DNA from: Gammaproteobacteria bacterium
GTDB lineage: Bacteria; Pseudomonadota; Gammaproteobacteria; SZUA-152
Direction of reading: 5' to 3'
Length of the DNA stretch: 64,000 bases
NCBI GenBank assembly: GCA_029882975.1
Contig: JAOUJW010000016.1
Location: 47,443 to 111,442 of the forward strand
Below are positions 1-9,431 of the stretch, piece after piece; the stretch's first letter is position 1; each line of letters begins with the position of its first letter. The position numbers were made by a program, and so were the translations under genes. Under the pieces are notes generated by a model. It saw only the letters and a program-made list of their open reading frames with translations, did not search any database and was not told the origin of the DNA.

Positions 1-180
1 ATCGGTAATTACCACTTGAATGGAGTCATTGGCATTAAGAAGTTCCCAACCCTCTTCGCCATCTACCGCTTCGATAATTTCAAACTCATTGCGCAATGCT
101 CGATTGAGGCTGACCCGTACCAGCTTGGAATCGTCAATGATCAGTACTGTAGGTTTTGTATTTTCATGGGCTTGGGTCAT
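1..180 (-). CDS. Response regulator, receiver domain (3' part outside window)
   Basis: Only the first 60 residues are visible; the gene runs off the left edge. They form the start of a CheY-like receiver domain. The first strand is followed by the acidic pair in VLIIDDSK, and a later VVITD strand ends at the window edge with what is probably the phospho-acceptor Asp. The gene lies 135 bp downstream of the hybrid sensor kinase on the same strand, so it may receive phosphate from that kinase. The output domain cannot be seen. The ATG at 178-180 is the natural start because the receiver fold begins about 10 residues later. Confidence 0.85.
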   Translation of the reverse strand, partial: MTQAHENTKPTVLIIDDSKLVRVSLNRALRNEFEIIEAVDGEEGWELLNANDSIQVVITD

Positions 181-315
181 ATCACCGGATCCGTTTGAAT
201 TTTCGGTATTGTTTACCTATCGGTCAATGTTAAAAAAAGTTGAACGAATACCCGGATGGAAGGGGTAATCTTATATAAAACAATAGGATAGGATGGATTT
301 AGTGTTAAATTGGGT

Positions 316-3300
316 TCAGCCGGTGTTGCTTTGGATTTGGGGTTTGACGGCGGATTCAATCTGATGCCAAAACTCTTTTATCCTGAAAGGTTTGGTCAGA
401 TAGGCAGCGGCACCGGTGGCCAACATGGAGTCAATTTGAGTCTGAGTGGCGTCGGCGCTGACGACAATGACCGGAATATGCTTGGAACGAGGGTCGGATT
501 TCAACCGGCTCAACACCTGGTTTCCGGAAATGTCCGGTAAATGGGCGTCCAGTAGGATTAGGTCCGGAGTTTGTGTTACGGCCAATTCCACCCCTTGCTC
601 ACCTTTCATGGCGGAGATGAGTTGAATGCTTTTTTCATAGTTCAAGGCGGCTTTTATCAATTTTAGATTGACTACATTGTCTTCGATGCAAAGTATTGTT
701 TTCCCTTTAATGTGCTCCAAATGGATGTCATTTTCAGTTTCGGGATGTGCAAGGTTCGCCGGTTTCTTAATTGCCGGAAATTCCAACCAAAAAGTGCTGC
801 CCACACCCACTTCACTGTCCAGACCCAATCGACCCCCCATGGCCATAACTAACACCCTGCTTAAGGCCAGGCCAATCCCTGTTCCTTCCACATCGGTTCT
901 GTCGGCGTTAAGGCGTTCAAAGGGTTCGAATACGCGCTGTAGATCTTCCTGATCAATTCCTGGGCCGCTATCCTCAATGGAAATCCTTACAATATTTTCC
1001 TTTTGAGTTGTGCATGTTATTCGGATATGTCCACCCGGATAGTTGTATTTTACCGAGTTGGACAGCAGGTTTAGAAGAACTTGTTTTATACGTTTTTCAT
1101 CAGCGTATACGTGAGCATCACATGTCTCAGCCGGCCTTATCAAACGAATTCGCTTTTCCTCAGAAAGAGGCTGTATCAAACTTAGCAGTTCCTCCAATAC
1201 ATCGCGAATCGGTAAGGCTTGCAGGGAAAACTGCTGTTTACCGGACTCTATGCGAGCAATGTCCAGGATTTCGTTGATCATTTGGGTTAAATGATGGCCC
1301 GCTTTTACGATTTGTGCAGCGCAATCCCGGTTTTCTTCATCCAGGTTGCTTTCCTGAATCAACTGTCCAAATCCCACAATGGCGTTCAACGGTGTGCGCA
1401 ATTCATGACTCATGGAGGTTAAAAAGACCGATTTGGCGTGATTGGCTTTTTCAGCTTCCTTCTTGGCCTGTAGCAGTGCTTGTTCGTGCTGCTTGTATTC
1501 GGTGGTGTCTCGTAAGGTACCCACGAAACCTTTCTCATTAGCGAAATTCATAGGGGCGACTTTTAGCTCTAAGGGAAACAGTGATCCGTCCTTGCGGCAA
1601 CCTTGCAGATCGCGGGCCTGATTGATAATTCGAGGTGCGTGTAACTGAGATTTTAGAGTATAACGTTCGTGGGTATCGCGTTCGTGTTCCGGCAGCAGGA
1701 TCGAGATATTTTTTCCAATTATTTCGTTGGCTTGATACCCAAAGATTCGTTCAGCGGCCGGATTAAACGTTCTAATCATACCTTTGGTATCAATGGTGAT
1801 TATGGCGTCAGCTGCAGTTTGAAGTATAGCCCGTTGCAGGGATTCGCTTTCCTTCAAGGCATCGTCTGCGTGTTTATCTTCCGATATATCCCGGTGGGTG
1901 CCGATGACACGTATTGGATTGTTGTTAGTATCCCGCTCTACCACTTGGCCGCGAGCCAGTATCCATTTGTAACTCCCGTCTTTGCAAAGCATACGGTGTT
2001 CATTGCTGAAAAATGGAGTTTTGCCATAGAGGGTTTGGTATAAATCGGCTTGACACCGTTCACGGTCCTCCGGGTGTATGCGCTGATCCCATTCGTCAAA
2101 CGAGCCGGTGATTTCGGTCTCATTGTATCCCAAATTGGCTTTCCATTGGGTAGAGTAAAACATCTCTTTGGTGCTGATGTTCCAGTCCCATACCCCTTCA
2201 CGCGAACCTTCCAAGGCATATAGCCAGCGTTTTTCACTTATGTCCAATTCTTCACTGCGTTTTTCTACGGTAAGTTCCAATTGTTCCTTAATTTGTGTTA
2301 AGTCATGAAAACTATGGGCCAGACTGTTTGCGGATTGGGTCAATATATTGCCAAGACTACGGTACTCATGAATCAGACTTTTGGGAAACTCGGGCCGTTT
2401 CCCCTGTGCAATTTTATTGGGTAAGTCTTTACTGGCGGATTCAAGAATACTTAAATTAAGGGTCAACCAATGGCTCAATAGGCGGGATACTACAATTCCA
2501 CCGGATAGCAGTAGTAACAGAAAGATAAATGCCTGAGCCTGATTCTGCTCCATTTTATGGACCAAAGATTCGGTCGCACTTTCCATCAGAAGGTGGGAGA
2601 CGCCAGGTACTCCACTAATAGAGTCTTGAACGACATAACGGCCTTTTCTCCAGCGCTTCATGGTGGGCATATCTTCGCTTGGTAACCATATAGACAAACT
2701 GGTTTTAATGGTTTGTATCTGGCCTTTGTCAGATAAGCTCGTTATTTTACCGCGGGAATATAAAATTTGTCCATCCGTTCCGATCAAGGCTATGCCGGAG
2801 TTTGGAGTCACCGGGTCTTTGGACAGTTTTTCCTGTATTTGCTCGCTACTAATATTTTCCCATTGACTGTGTTTACGACGAGTAAGTTGCACGGAGTCCA
2901 GCAAACGTTCATGTAAATAGGATTCCTCGGCAAGACGCTGACGATAGTTTTCGTTCACAATGGGAACACCTCCGGAAACAAGGATTGCGGTCAACAAAAC
3001 GTGAAACAGCAATTTTTCCAGATGTGGTGCCGGTAATTGGATGCGGTCGGAACTTTGTGCAAACAATTGTAGAAACAGAAGCAGTAAGCCTGCCAGCAGG
3101 GCATTGAAAGTGCCGTTTAAGGGTTGCTTCAATGCAATGAGCACAACCGATTTCCATTCCAAGCCAATGATGCTGGAATAAAATATTATGACCAGCGGAA
3201 CTCCCAACAGCAACCAAAAACTTAGGTCGAGTAATACCAGGTTTTGACTTTTGCTGTGTTTATACAGAGTACCGACGACTAAGGCTTCCAGCGAAAATAT

Positions 3301-3555
3301 GATCAAAGCATAGGGGTGGCCCCATAAAACCAAGGTATATAGTCCGCCCACAACGGCGACAAATAATGCGGGTATCGTACCTAACAGTGTTATCGCCAAC
3401 ATTACGGCCACGGAGCCAAATATTAAATCTACGCCAAAAAACAGCGGTAAACTTAACACGTTCCCCGTGAGAGCCAAAATGGCTAAAAAGAAACCGGTGA
3501 TCAGCTTTTGCTGGAGTGAATGATCATCCGGTGCTATGGATATTTCCTTACTCAA
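316..3555 (-). CDS. Membrane-bound hybrid sensor histidine kinase (PAS-PAS-HisKA-HATPase-REC)
   Basis: A 1079-residue inner-membrane sensor kinase. Residues about 20-165 hold five or six hydrophobic segments. A second membrane pair (about 180-198 and 341-360) encloses a roughly 140-residue periplasmic region. Two PAS domains follow: about 442-560, of the PAS_3 type with the IHPEDR motif, and about 570-690. The HisKA domain has the phospho-accepting His717 in SHELRTPLN. The HATPase domain has its N box near LLNLLSNSVKY and G boxes EDSGPGID and GTGIGLAL. A C-terminal receiver domain has Asp1003 and Lys1055. All catalytic residues are present. It probably relays to the response regulator downstream at 1-180. 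The input signal is unknown. Confidence 0.95.
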   Translation of the reverse strand: MSKEISIAPDDHSLQQKLITGFFLAILALTGNVLSLPLFFGVDLIFGSVAVMLAITLLGTIPALFVAVVGGLYTLVLWGHPYALIIFSLEALVVGTLYKHSKSQNLVLLDLSFWLLLGVPLVIIFYSSIIGLEWKSVVLIALKQPLNGTFNALLAGLLLLFLQLFAQSSDRIQLPAPHLEKLLFHVLLTAILVSGGVPIVNENYRQRLAEESYLHERLLDSVQLTRRKHSQWENISSEQIQEKLSKDPVTPNSGIALIGTDGQILYSRGKITSLSDKGQIQTIKTSLSIWLPSEDMPTMKRWRKGRYVVQDSISGVPGVSHLLMESATESLVHKMEQNQAQAFIFLLLLLSGGIVVSRLLSHWLTLNLSILESASKDLPNKIAQGKRPEFPKSLIHEYRSLGNILTQSANSLAHSFHDLTQIKEQLELTVEKRSEELDISEKRWLYALEGSREGVWDWNISTKEMFYSTQWKANLGYNETEITGSFDEWDQRIHPEDRERCQADLYQTLYGKTPFFSNEHRMLCKDGSYKWILARGQVVERDTNNNPIRVIGTHRDISEDKHADDALKESESLQRAILQTAADAIITIDTKGMIRTFNPAAERIFGYQANEIIGKNISILLPEHERDTHERYTLKSQLHAPRIINQARDLQGCRKDGSLFPLELKVAPMNFANEKGFVGTLRDTTEYKQHEQALLQAKKEAEKANHAKSVFLTSMSHELRTPLNAIVGFGQLIQESNLDEENRDCAAQIVKAGHHLTQMINEILDIARIESGKQQFSLQALPIRDVLEELLSLIQPLSEEKRIRLIRPAETCDAHVYADEKRIKQVLLNLLSNSVKYNYPGGHIRITCTTQKENIVRISIEDSGPGIDQEDLQRVFEPFERLNADRTDVEGTGIGLALSRVLVMAMGGRLGLDSEVGVGSTFWLEFPAIKKPANLAHPETENDIHLEHIKGKTILCIEDNVVNLKLIKAALNYEKSIQLISAMKGEQGVELAVTQTPDLILLDAHLPDISGNQVLSRLKSDPRSKHIPVIVVSADATQTQIDSMLATGAAAYLTKPFRIKEFWHQIESAVKPQIQSNTG

Positions 3556-3848
3556 TTCCGTGATTCCAACGTGATACCAATGAGTTTTACAATTTTCTCA
3601 CAATCAATTACGTACATTTAACATTCCGTGCAAAAAGCAGGGAAAGCTTTTTTCGGCATATGCAGGACTCTGAGCCTATGAAAAAAGTTAATGAACCCCA
3701 CTGTGGTATCGGTAGGTAGGAGTGAAATCTTGAACTAACAATGAACGAAACTGCATGATGGACCGATGGCAGAAACTGCCGTTCACGGAGAGGAATATCT
3801 GAAAAATTCCGGCTGCGTTTTATCTCTCAAGGAGTCATCAGAGTGTCC

Positions 3849-4226
3849 TTAAGTAGTGGTCCCCGTGAGAAACGATAAAATATTTTTTTGCCGGATAATC
3901 CATACTGGGTGATCCTTTTTTTCGCATGTGGCTTTGATCATGCGTGAAACGCCAAAGGTGAGTTCGTTGGGGGCGTAGGAGATTGCGCCAATACATCCGG
4001 CACGTTGTAGTTTCATCCATTGTGTTGAAAGTAATACACAGTCGCTATAGGATAAGTCCAATGCGTCAATTTGGGACATGTCCAGTATCTCGATCCATCC
4101 GCGTTTTAAAGTATTTAAAGCGCTGACGGCGTTGATGTGCTCTCCCAGATTTCGTTCATTAATGCGGCCTTTAAGTCTGGAATAAACGCAATTTATATCT
4201 TTGTTGTATTGATAATGAATAGTCAT
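3849..4226 (-). CDS. Small protein, STAS/SpoIIAA-like appearance, function unknown
   Basis: A 125-residue soluble protein with no signal peptide. The alternation of a short N-terminal sheet (IHYQYNKDINCVYSRLKG), a helix, a central WIEILDMSQIDALDLSYSD strand-turn and later helices resembles single-domain STAS/SpoIIAA-like proteins of gammaproteobacteria. I recognise no catalytic motif, so the fold assignment is inference only. It sits alone between the hybrid kinase and the barrel-like protein, all on the minus strand, with a 292-bp gap before the kinase gene. Base and codon use look native. Confidence 0.6.
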   Translation of the reverse strand: MTIHYQYNKDINCVYSRLKGRINERNLGEHINAVSALNTLKRGWIEILDMSQIDALDLSYSDCVLLSTQWMKLQRAGCIGAISYAPNELTFGVSRMIKATCEKKDHPVWIIRQKNILSFLTGTTT

Positions 4227-4373
4227 AGTTGCACCTGCGGGTATGTGTTTGGGGCACGGACAACTGCTAACTTCAAAGACACTTATACGCCGGTTTCGTG
4301 TTTCTGTACAGGTATTGTCAGCCGGCTAAAAGTGATTTCCTTCCCAGTGTACGATCAGGCATGGAGGGAAAGG

Positions 4374-5528
4374 TTAAACAATAATAACAAACCACTGAAT
4401 GGAAAAAGACTCTGTGCGACGATTTTCCCATTCCATGGATTCCAGTTCCAATCGCAATGTATAACTGGAACCCAAATCCATATTCAATCCTACAATACCT
4501 CGGGTTACAGCTTCCATACCCAACACGTCAAAGTAGGTGCTGCCGGCTGGAAAATCCAGGGATTCATAGCGAAGAATGCCGGAGAGTGTGTCGGATATGT
4601 AAAATCCGGCTTGGGCGAAGTAAGCTTTCGCTTTGTAAGGTTGTGGGTTAGGGGGGAAGATGGAACTGATATTGGGATTATCTTCGATAGTGAGCTGGTA
4701 ATATTCGGTCAGAAAATTAAAATATTTGGAATTGAAGCCCAGATCCACACATAAGATTTCCTGTTCAAACAGCGTTTCACCGTGTGGCAGCATGGTGGTA
4801 GCGGAGTCTTTTCCCAATTCAATTACAGCGTTTTTCATTGCACTCAGACCAAATTGAAACGCACTCACCGTGGGGTTTAAACGCAGTTGCAACAAACCGG
4901 TTTGAGCACTATTTAATTCGGAACTGTTGATCACCTCAAGGCTGCCGAATTGTGTCGGTGACACGTCATTGGTATTGATACCGTTACTATTGGCTACGAC
5001 AAGCTTGCTTTGAAGATAAGATCCCGAGTGGTCAAATTGTGCACCCACCATATGTAAGGGTAGTATGCCTTGGTTGTTTTCGAATTTTAAAAATATCGGG
5101 CGGGTGATGCTGTTTTGTAACAATGAACCGTGATGATAGTTATTGTTCCAGCTTCCTAAAGGGGTGTGGGAACGACCGCCGCTGAGGGTCAAGGTTTTTG
5201 AAAACGTTTTGTTAATAGTCAGCCGTTCTATTTCAACGCTAAACCCCTGATGATAGTCTTTTGCTTCAAATACCAGTTCTGTAACGGCGGCACTGCTGTC
5301 ACTGATTTCATGGTTGCTAAGCAGATCCAACTGCCCGAGATTGAACGATTGACTTTTTTCGTCCTGATGTTGTTGGTATTGAAAAGTCGTTTCCGCAAAT
5401 AAACTGAAGTCGACTGCGTTGACACATAGAGGGAACATGCTCAGTGTTGCGGTGAGCCAACTCGCACAGCGTGTCTGCGATATACCCGTTAGACGCGATG
5501 TCCCCCGGCCCCCAAACCTGCAATCCAT
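4374..5528 (-). CDS. Predicted outer-membrane beta-barrel (porin-like) protein
   Basis: A 384-residue exported protein. The N-terminus is an atypical signal region ending near residue 38 (CVNA before VDFSLFAE). The mature part is a run of alternating hydrophobic strands such as FSVEIERLTI, LTLSGGRSH and AQFDHSGSYLQSKLVVA, and it ends in the aromatic/hydrophobic strand SIQWFVIIV typical of outer-membrane barrels. A GRSHTPLGSWNN segment resembles porin-like proteins that open with a long periplasmic strand. No specific substrate can be named. The start is uncertain: no good ribosome binding site precedes the ATG at 5526-5528, and an internal Met at residue 31 is an alternative. Confidence 0.6.
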   Translation of the reverse strand: MDCRFGGRGTSRLTGISQTRCASWLTATLSMFPLCVNAVDFSLFAETTFQYQQHQDEKSQSFNLGQLDLLSNHEISDSSAAVTELVFEAKDYHQGFSVEIERLTINKTFSKTLTLSGGRSHTPLGSWNNNYHHGSLLQNSITRPIFLKFENNQGILPLHMVGAQFDHSGSYLQSKLVVANSNGINTNDVSPTQFGSLEVINSSELNSAQTGLLQLRLNPTVSAFQFGLSAMKNAVIELGKDSATTMLPHGETLFEQEILCVDLGFNSKYFNFLTEYYQLTIEDNPNISSIFPPNPQPYKAKAYFAQAGFYISDTLSGILRYESLDFPAGSTYFDVLGMEAVTRGIVGLNMDLGSSYTLRLELESMEWENRRTESFSIQWFVIIV

Positions 5529-5712
5529 TAAATCATGCCCTTTGTTGTTGTAGCGTTATTGTCTTTGTGGCGATCATCACAAGGCCTTGAGCCTTGAATA
5601 ACGCTCCATAATTAACGGCTTTTGTGTGTTGATGCAACGATCCGGTTTTGAAATGTTTTTTCTACAAGGTCATTTCCGTTTATTGCGCTATATTATTTTC
5701 TATTGCGCCGAT

Positions 5713-7620
5713 TTAGCAAATACGACAACCTCCCAGGCGGTTTTTCGCCTTACTGTGGCCTTGCCTGGCAGCCATTCGATACCACTTGACCGCTTTGGTA
5801 TTGCTCATGGATACACCTTCTCCCCTGCGGTACAAGTTGCCGAGGTTGTATTGTGCTTCGGAATTACCCTGCTCTGCGGCTTTTTTATACCATTTGGCGG
5901 CCATAGGCAAATTTTTCTCCACCTCCAGGCCATTTAGAAAAATTTCCCCCAATGACAGCTGGGCCATCATATGTTCATCTTCGGCTGCCAGTTGTAACCA
6001 GTGTAAGGCTTTTTCAATACTTTTTTCAGTACCGTCACCTTTGGAGTATTTTATACCAAGCACATATTGAGATTCCGTATCGCCTTCACTGGCGTTTTGA
6101 ATCAGGGTATAGACAGGCGATTTTTTTAAAGTATTGACATCCCGCTTAATCAGACGCTTTTCTTCCTTTTTCAGCATGGTCTGTAACGCATTATCCGCTT
6201 TGGTCAAACCGGCATCTGCGGCTTTTGCCAACCACATTTTCGCAGCTTGTTTATCTGCCTCTACACCACTACCACTATTATACAGTTGGCCTAATTGAAA
6301 TTGTGCTTCGGTATGGTCTTGTTCTGCTGCTTTGTGTAGCCATTGTGCGGCCGCCGACGGGTCTTTGGCGACACCATCGCCGTTAACATACATCATGCCC
6401 AGAGTGAATTGGGCTTCGGGTTTGGCCAGCGGCCCCCCGGCAAAAGTGTTGGCGTCAGCGATCAGTTGTTTTCGCAATAAGGTTTCCAGATCTTTACGTG
6501 CTTGTGCTACGCCCCAACTGGAAGCCAGACGCAGCCACTTAATGGCCTCGCTGTCACTTTGGGCGACACCGGTGCCGTCTCTGTAGAGTAGGCCCAGCTT
6601 ATATTGTGCGCCGGCGTGGTTTTGTTCCGCTGCTTTGCGAAACCATTGTACCGAGTTAAGCGGGTTTTTGCTGCCATGCTCACCACTGAGATAACTCATA
6701 CCGCTGGCGTATTGGGCATCTACATCACCGGATTTGGCTTTTTCCAGTAGGGTGGCGAGTAGGGCATTTGTTGGAGCACTGTCCGTTTTAACATCTTGTT
6801 TACCATTTGGGTTCTTTGGGTTTGTTTGGGTTTTCGTCGGTTCAGCCTTAGCCTGGGTTTTTTGACTGGCAGCTTGTGTCACCGGTTGTTGTTTCGTGGC
6901 TTGTTGCTTTGCGTTTTCGCGTTTGTCGTTATGTGCGGGTGTGCTGTTTTGCGCAACCAGCTTACGTTGCTTGGCTGCTGTTTTTTTTAAGTATTTTTGT
7001 GCCGGAGAATCACCGGATTCTGCGGCGGCGAGTAGCCACTTTTTTCCCATGTCCGGGTTGGCTGGAACATGGCTTCCTTCATAGTATATGACTCCCAGCT
7101 TGTAGGCTGCTTGCGCGAAACGTTCTTTTGCTGCTTGTTTGTACAGTTCGAGAGCTCTTTCTATATTCTGGCGACCGAATTTTTTCTCAAACAACATGTT
7201 CGCCAATTCATACTTGGCCGCGATGTGGCGCCGATCAACGGCTTTGCTCAGGAAGTCAAATGCGGCAGGGTAATTGTGGGGTATTCCTTCGCCATGGAGA
7301 TTCATTTTCCCCAGATAATATATGGCGTCAACATTGTTTTGTGCGGCAGCTTTTTCAAACCACTTGATGGCCTCATCGTAGTTTTGTTCTACTTTGGTTC
7401 CCAGATAATATTTTTTTCCCAGCAAGTACTGTGCTTTTGCATCGTTGAATTCGGTTGCCAGACGCAGCATCATGTAGTCCATCGATACCTGAGCCTGAAT
7501 CGTCGGCTGATATCCCAAGCCGGATAAAAACAATACACATCCTGACAATAACTTCGCAGCGTTGGTTAACTTCGTGACTTTGGTTACGACATAAGATGAG
7601 TGGTTTGTCAGCATTTCCAT
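5713..7620 (-). CDS. Secreted Sel1-like repeat (SLR) protein
   Basis: A 635-residue protein with an N-terminal signal peptide ending near TIQAQ (about residue 45). About eleven Sel1-type helical repeats follow, recognisable by the pattern AQYxLGxxYxxGxGVxxxxxxAxxWxxKAAxxG. They form four blocks separated by linkers. One linker, at about residues 215-285, is rich in Gln, Lys and Thr and is low in complexity. Sel1 repeats fold like TPRs and serve as protein-protein scaffolds, often in signalling or envelope assembly. The gene is monocistronic, with a 440-bp gap upstream. No enzyme domain is present, and the partner is unknown. Confidence 0.88.
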   Translation of the reverse strand: MEMLTNHSSYVVTKVTKLTNAAKLLSGCVLFLSGLGYQPTIQAQVSMDYMMLRLATEFNDAKAQYLLGKKYYLGTKVEQNYDEAIKWFEKAAAQNNVDAIYYLGKMNLHGEGIPHNYPAAFDFLSKAVDRRHIAAKYELANMLFEKKFGRQNIERALELYKQAAKERFAQAAYKLGVIYYEGSHVPANPDMGKKWLLAAAESGDSPAQKYLKKTAAKQRKLVAQNSTPAHNDKRENAKQQATKQQPVTQAASQKTQAKAEPTKTQTNPKNPNGKQDVKTDSAPTNALLATLLEKAKSGDVDAQYASGMSYLSGEHGSKNPLNSVQWFRKAAEQNHAGAQYKLGLLYRDGTGVAQSDSEAIKWLRLASSWGVAQARKDLETLLRKQLIADANTFAGGPLAKPEAQFTLGMMYVNGDGVAKDPSAAAQWLHKAAEQDHTEAQFQLGQLYNSGSGVEADKQAAKMWLAKAADAGLTKADNALQTMLKKEEKRLIKRDVNTLKKSPVYTLIQNASEGDTESQYVLGIKYSKGDGTEKSIEKALHWLQLAAEDEHMMAQLSLGEIFLNGLEVEKNLPMAAKWYKKAAEQGNSEAQYNLGNLYRRGEGVSMSNTKAVKWYRMAARQGHSKAKNRLGGCRIC

Positions 7621-8061
7621 GCTCCTGTATTTGTAGACAAGAACCCGATTCAGTACTACACAGGATACGGGATTCCCTGGCGTTGCTGCCGTGGGGAAGG
7701 TGCGCTGGTTTTGCTATAGCGTGGAAAAAACATTTATATTATCCAATGCTGTTCCGCTCGATTGCCGGTACCTCAACGGTACACTTTTTATCCGCTGACG
7801 AGGATTTGCCAAGGTTTAGACTTTTCAAGTCCAGTGGCTGCGGTCAGTAGACTACTTAAGTGTGCCGATTGGAACGAGTGGATCGCTCCAGCATTGCGGA
7901 AAACCGCTAATATTTCTGAAAACTATCGATATGCGCCCTTCCATACCGGTTTTGTCTAATAGTTACATAATTCGCTGTTGCTGTATCTAAGTATACGCCG
8001 AGTTATAGTGTAGGAAATACCCTACATTGAGCCGAGTGAAACGGAGGGCGAGCGCGGATTG
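7621..8061. other. Non-coding gap of 441 bp; possible small RNA locus
   Basis: No credible protein gene: open frames here lack ribosome binding sites and have no recognisable sequence. Both strands carry several short perfect hairpins (GCGG-4-CCGC near 7897, GTACC-5-GGTAC near 7778, GACTT-3-AAGTC near 7819) and multiple GGA trinucleotides. The right end holds the TGTAGG-N6-CCTACA palindrome annotated separately. It also contains the promoter region of the Sel1-repeat gene. I cannot point to a terminator that would fix the end of a transcript. Confidence 0.4.
8009..8026. promoter_or_regulatory. NarL/GacA-like palindromic box
   Basis: The inverted repeat TGTAGG-N6-CCTACA is perfect. It resembles the TGTAAG-N6-CTTACA upstream element bound by GacA/UvrY-type LuxR-family response regulators in front of Csr/Rsm small RNAs. 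It lies 36 bp beyond the 3' end of the 89-residue gene and at the edge of the 441-bp gene-free gap, so any target is most likely transcribed leftward into the gap. Confidence 0.35.
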
Positions 8062-8331
8062 CTAAAGAATGGAATCTTCATCTTCTCCACTGCTGCGATG
8101 TTCCAATGAATGGTATTTCGCGATGGATCGTACCAAGTGGGTATGTTCTGTGGCAGATTGGCCGGAGTGTAAATACAGTTCCGCATTGTGCAGAACCTGT
8201 TCCAGGTGTTTTAAACGATAATTTAGATTTAAAAGGGATTTTGCCATAAAGTGGGGATCCTCTCCATGTTCGCGCATTTTCGCGGCTTGCGTCAGTGCTG
8301 TTTCTAACTCTTTTTTAGTCGGTGTCCCCAT
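8062..8331 (-). CDS. Small conserved-looking cytoplasmic protein, unknown function
   Basis: An 89-residue, charged, largely helical protein without a signal peptide. It starts at an ATG preceded by a very strong AGGAGG site (revcomp of 8335-8341). The central segment LNLNYRLKHLEQVLHNAELYL looks like an amphipathic helix. It is the third gene of a minus-strand operon after the CBS-domain and host-attachment-type genes, 19 bp from the latter. I do not recognise the family. The tight spacing suggests it works with those two. Confidence 0.7.
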   Translation of the reverse strand: MGTPTKKELETALTQAAKMREHGEDPHFMAKSLLNLNYRLKHLEQVLHNAELYLHSGQSATEHTHLVRSIAKYHSLEHRSSGEDEDSIL

Positions 8332-8350
8332 GTAATCCTCCTGAAATTGT

Positions 8351-8800
8351 CTAAGCGATTATTCTTGGTATGGGTTTGGGAATATGGTCGCGGATTTTGT
8401 CGGCGTTAAACTGCACCAGATTTTTATTACTGTCATGCACTATTAATCGATTGGTGGATTCAGTCAGGTGCTCGCGTAGCAGCCCGAGAAAAGTGGGGGC
8501 GGCGAACAATATCAGTTGTTCGTAATCGCCGGTGAGTCGGTGCGAATCCAACAATTCCGCCAGTTGGCGTGCAAATCGCTCTGCTTCTTGTTTGCCGGCG
8601 TAATGCTCTGAGATATCGTTTCTGCCGTGACCGTGGCTATCATAACTTCGCCCGGTGCGGTCAGCCAGGATTTCGGCATCGTGCTTGCGTGCTTCCGGGT
8701 TGTCAAATGTGAGAATTTCCACTAATGGTCCATTGATCTTTTCCATGTTAAAGATTCGAGACCGACTGCTTTCAGCAACAACGACCCATGTTTTATTCAT
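8351..8800 (-). CDS. Host attachment family protein (PF10116-like)
   Basis: A 149-residue cytoplasmic protein. The N-terminal WVVVAESSRSRIF, the middle HGHGRNDISEHYAGKQEAERFA and the C-terminal ILFAAPTFLGLLREHL match the family first described as required for attachment to host cells in Agrobacterium. That family is related to the archaeal/bacterial release-factor-1-like superfamily. The biochemical role is unproven, and the name should not be read as evidence of a host. The gene lies 16 bp after the CBS-domain gene in one operon. A GGAG site precedes the ATG. Confidence 0.88.
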   Translation of the reverse strand: MNKTWVVVAESSRSRIFNMEKINGPLVEILTFDNPEARKHDAEILADRTGRSYDSHGHGRNDISEHYAGKQEAERFARQLAELLDSHRLTGDYEQLILFAAPTFLGLLREHLTESTNRLIVHDSNKNLVQFNADKIRDHIPKPIPRIIA

Positions 8801-8816
8801 GAATTGACTCCGTCGA

Positions 8817-9272
8817 TTAGGGAACTGTGCGATTAATCACTTCCTGACTTTGTTCTACACGTACCAGGGACACCAGCTGTTGCAATTCCTCGGTCAGGAT
8901 TTCCAGGCAATCGTCCGCGGTTAAGATACCTACCAGAACATTTTCATCATTGACTACCGGAATTCGTCTTATGCCACGGTTGCGCATTCGCCGTAGTGTT
9001 TCCCATAGTCCGTCCACTTCACGTGCTACAATGAGATTACGACTGATAAGATCGGATACCGTGATTTGTTCGGGGGAGACGTGTCTGGCGACCACTTCAA
9101 TGACGATGTCCCGATCAGTGACGATACCGATAGGGATGTTGATACCGCCCTTGGATTCCACAACAACGATACTGCCTACATGGTGTTGGCGCATAAGTTC
9201 GGCGCATTCATTAACGGTGGAATTGGGGCCGGTGACCACCACGGCTCGGTTACAGTAATCGCCTATGCTCAT
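8817..9272 (-). CDS. Tandem CBS-domain protein
   Basis: A 151-residue protein made almost entirely of two CBS motifs (a Bateman module). The first, about residues 5-65, contains VNECAELMRQHHVGSIVVVE and GIVTDRDIVIEV. The second, about 75-135, contains LWETLRRMRNRGIRRIPVV and GILTADDCLEIL. Such stand-alone modules bind adenine nucleotides or related ligands and regulate a partner protein. The ligand cannot be told from sequence. It is the first gene of the three-gene minus-strand operon and faces the beta-CASP hydrolase gene across a 159-bp divergent promoter region. Confidence 0.92.
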   Translation of the reverse strand: MSIGDYCNRAVVVTGPNSTVNECAELMRQHHVGSIVVVESKGGINIPIGIVTDRDIVIEVVARHVSPEQITVSDLISRNLIVAREVDGLWETLRRMRNRGIRRIPVVNDENVLVGILTADDCLEILTEELQQLVSLVRVEQSQEVINRTVP

Positions 9273-9431
9273 GTGCAGTTTCCGTGAAGCTTTATATCCA
9301 ATTGTATTTATTGATAAAAACCATTTGTATGACGTATGTCAAAAAAACGTGTTTTACTGTTCCGAAACCGGAGTAGCTATCCTTTTTTAAAGTATAGTTG
9401 TTAATAAATGCAATTTTAAATAGGACCGATT

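Noticed and set aside
4137..4754. 205-codon plus-strand frame
   Set aside because: It is antisense to the barrel-like protein gene and spans a gene boundary; the minus-strand proteins have far better features.
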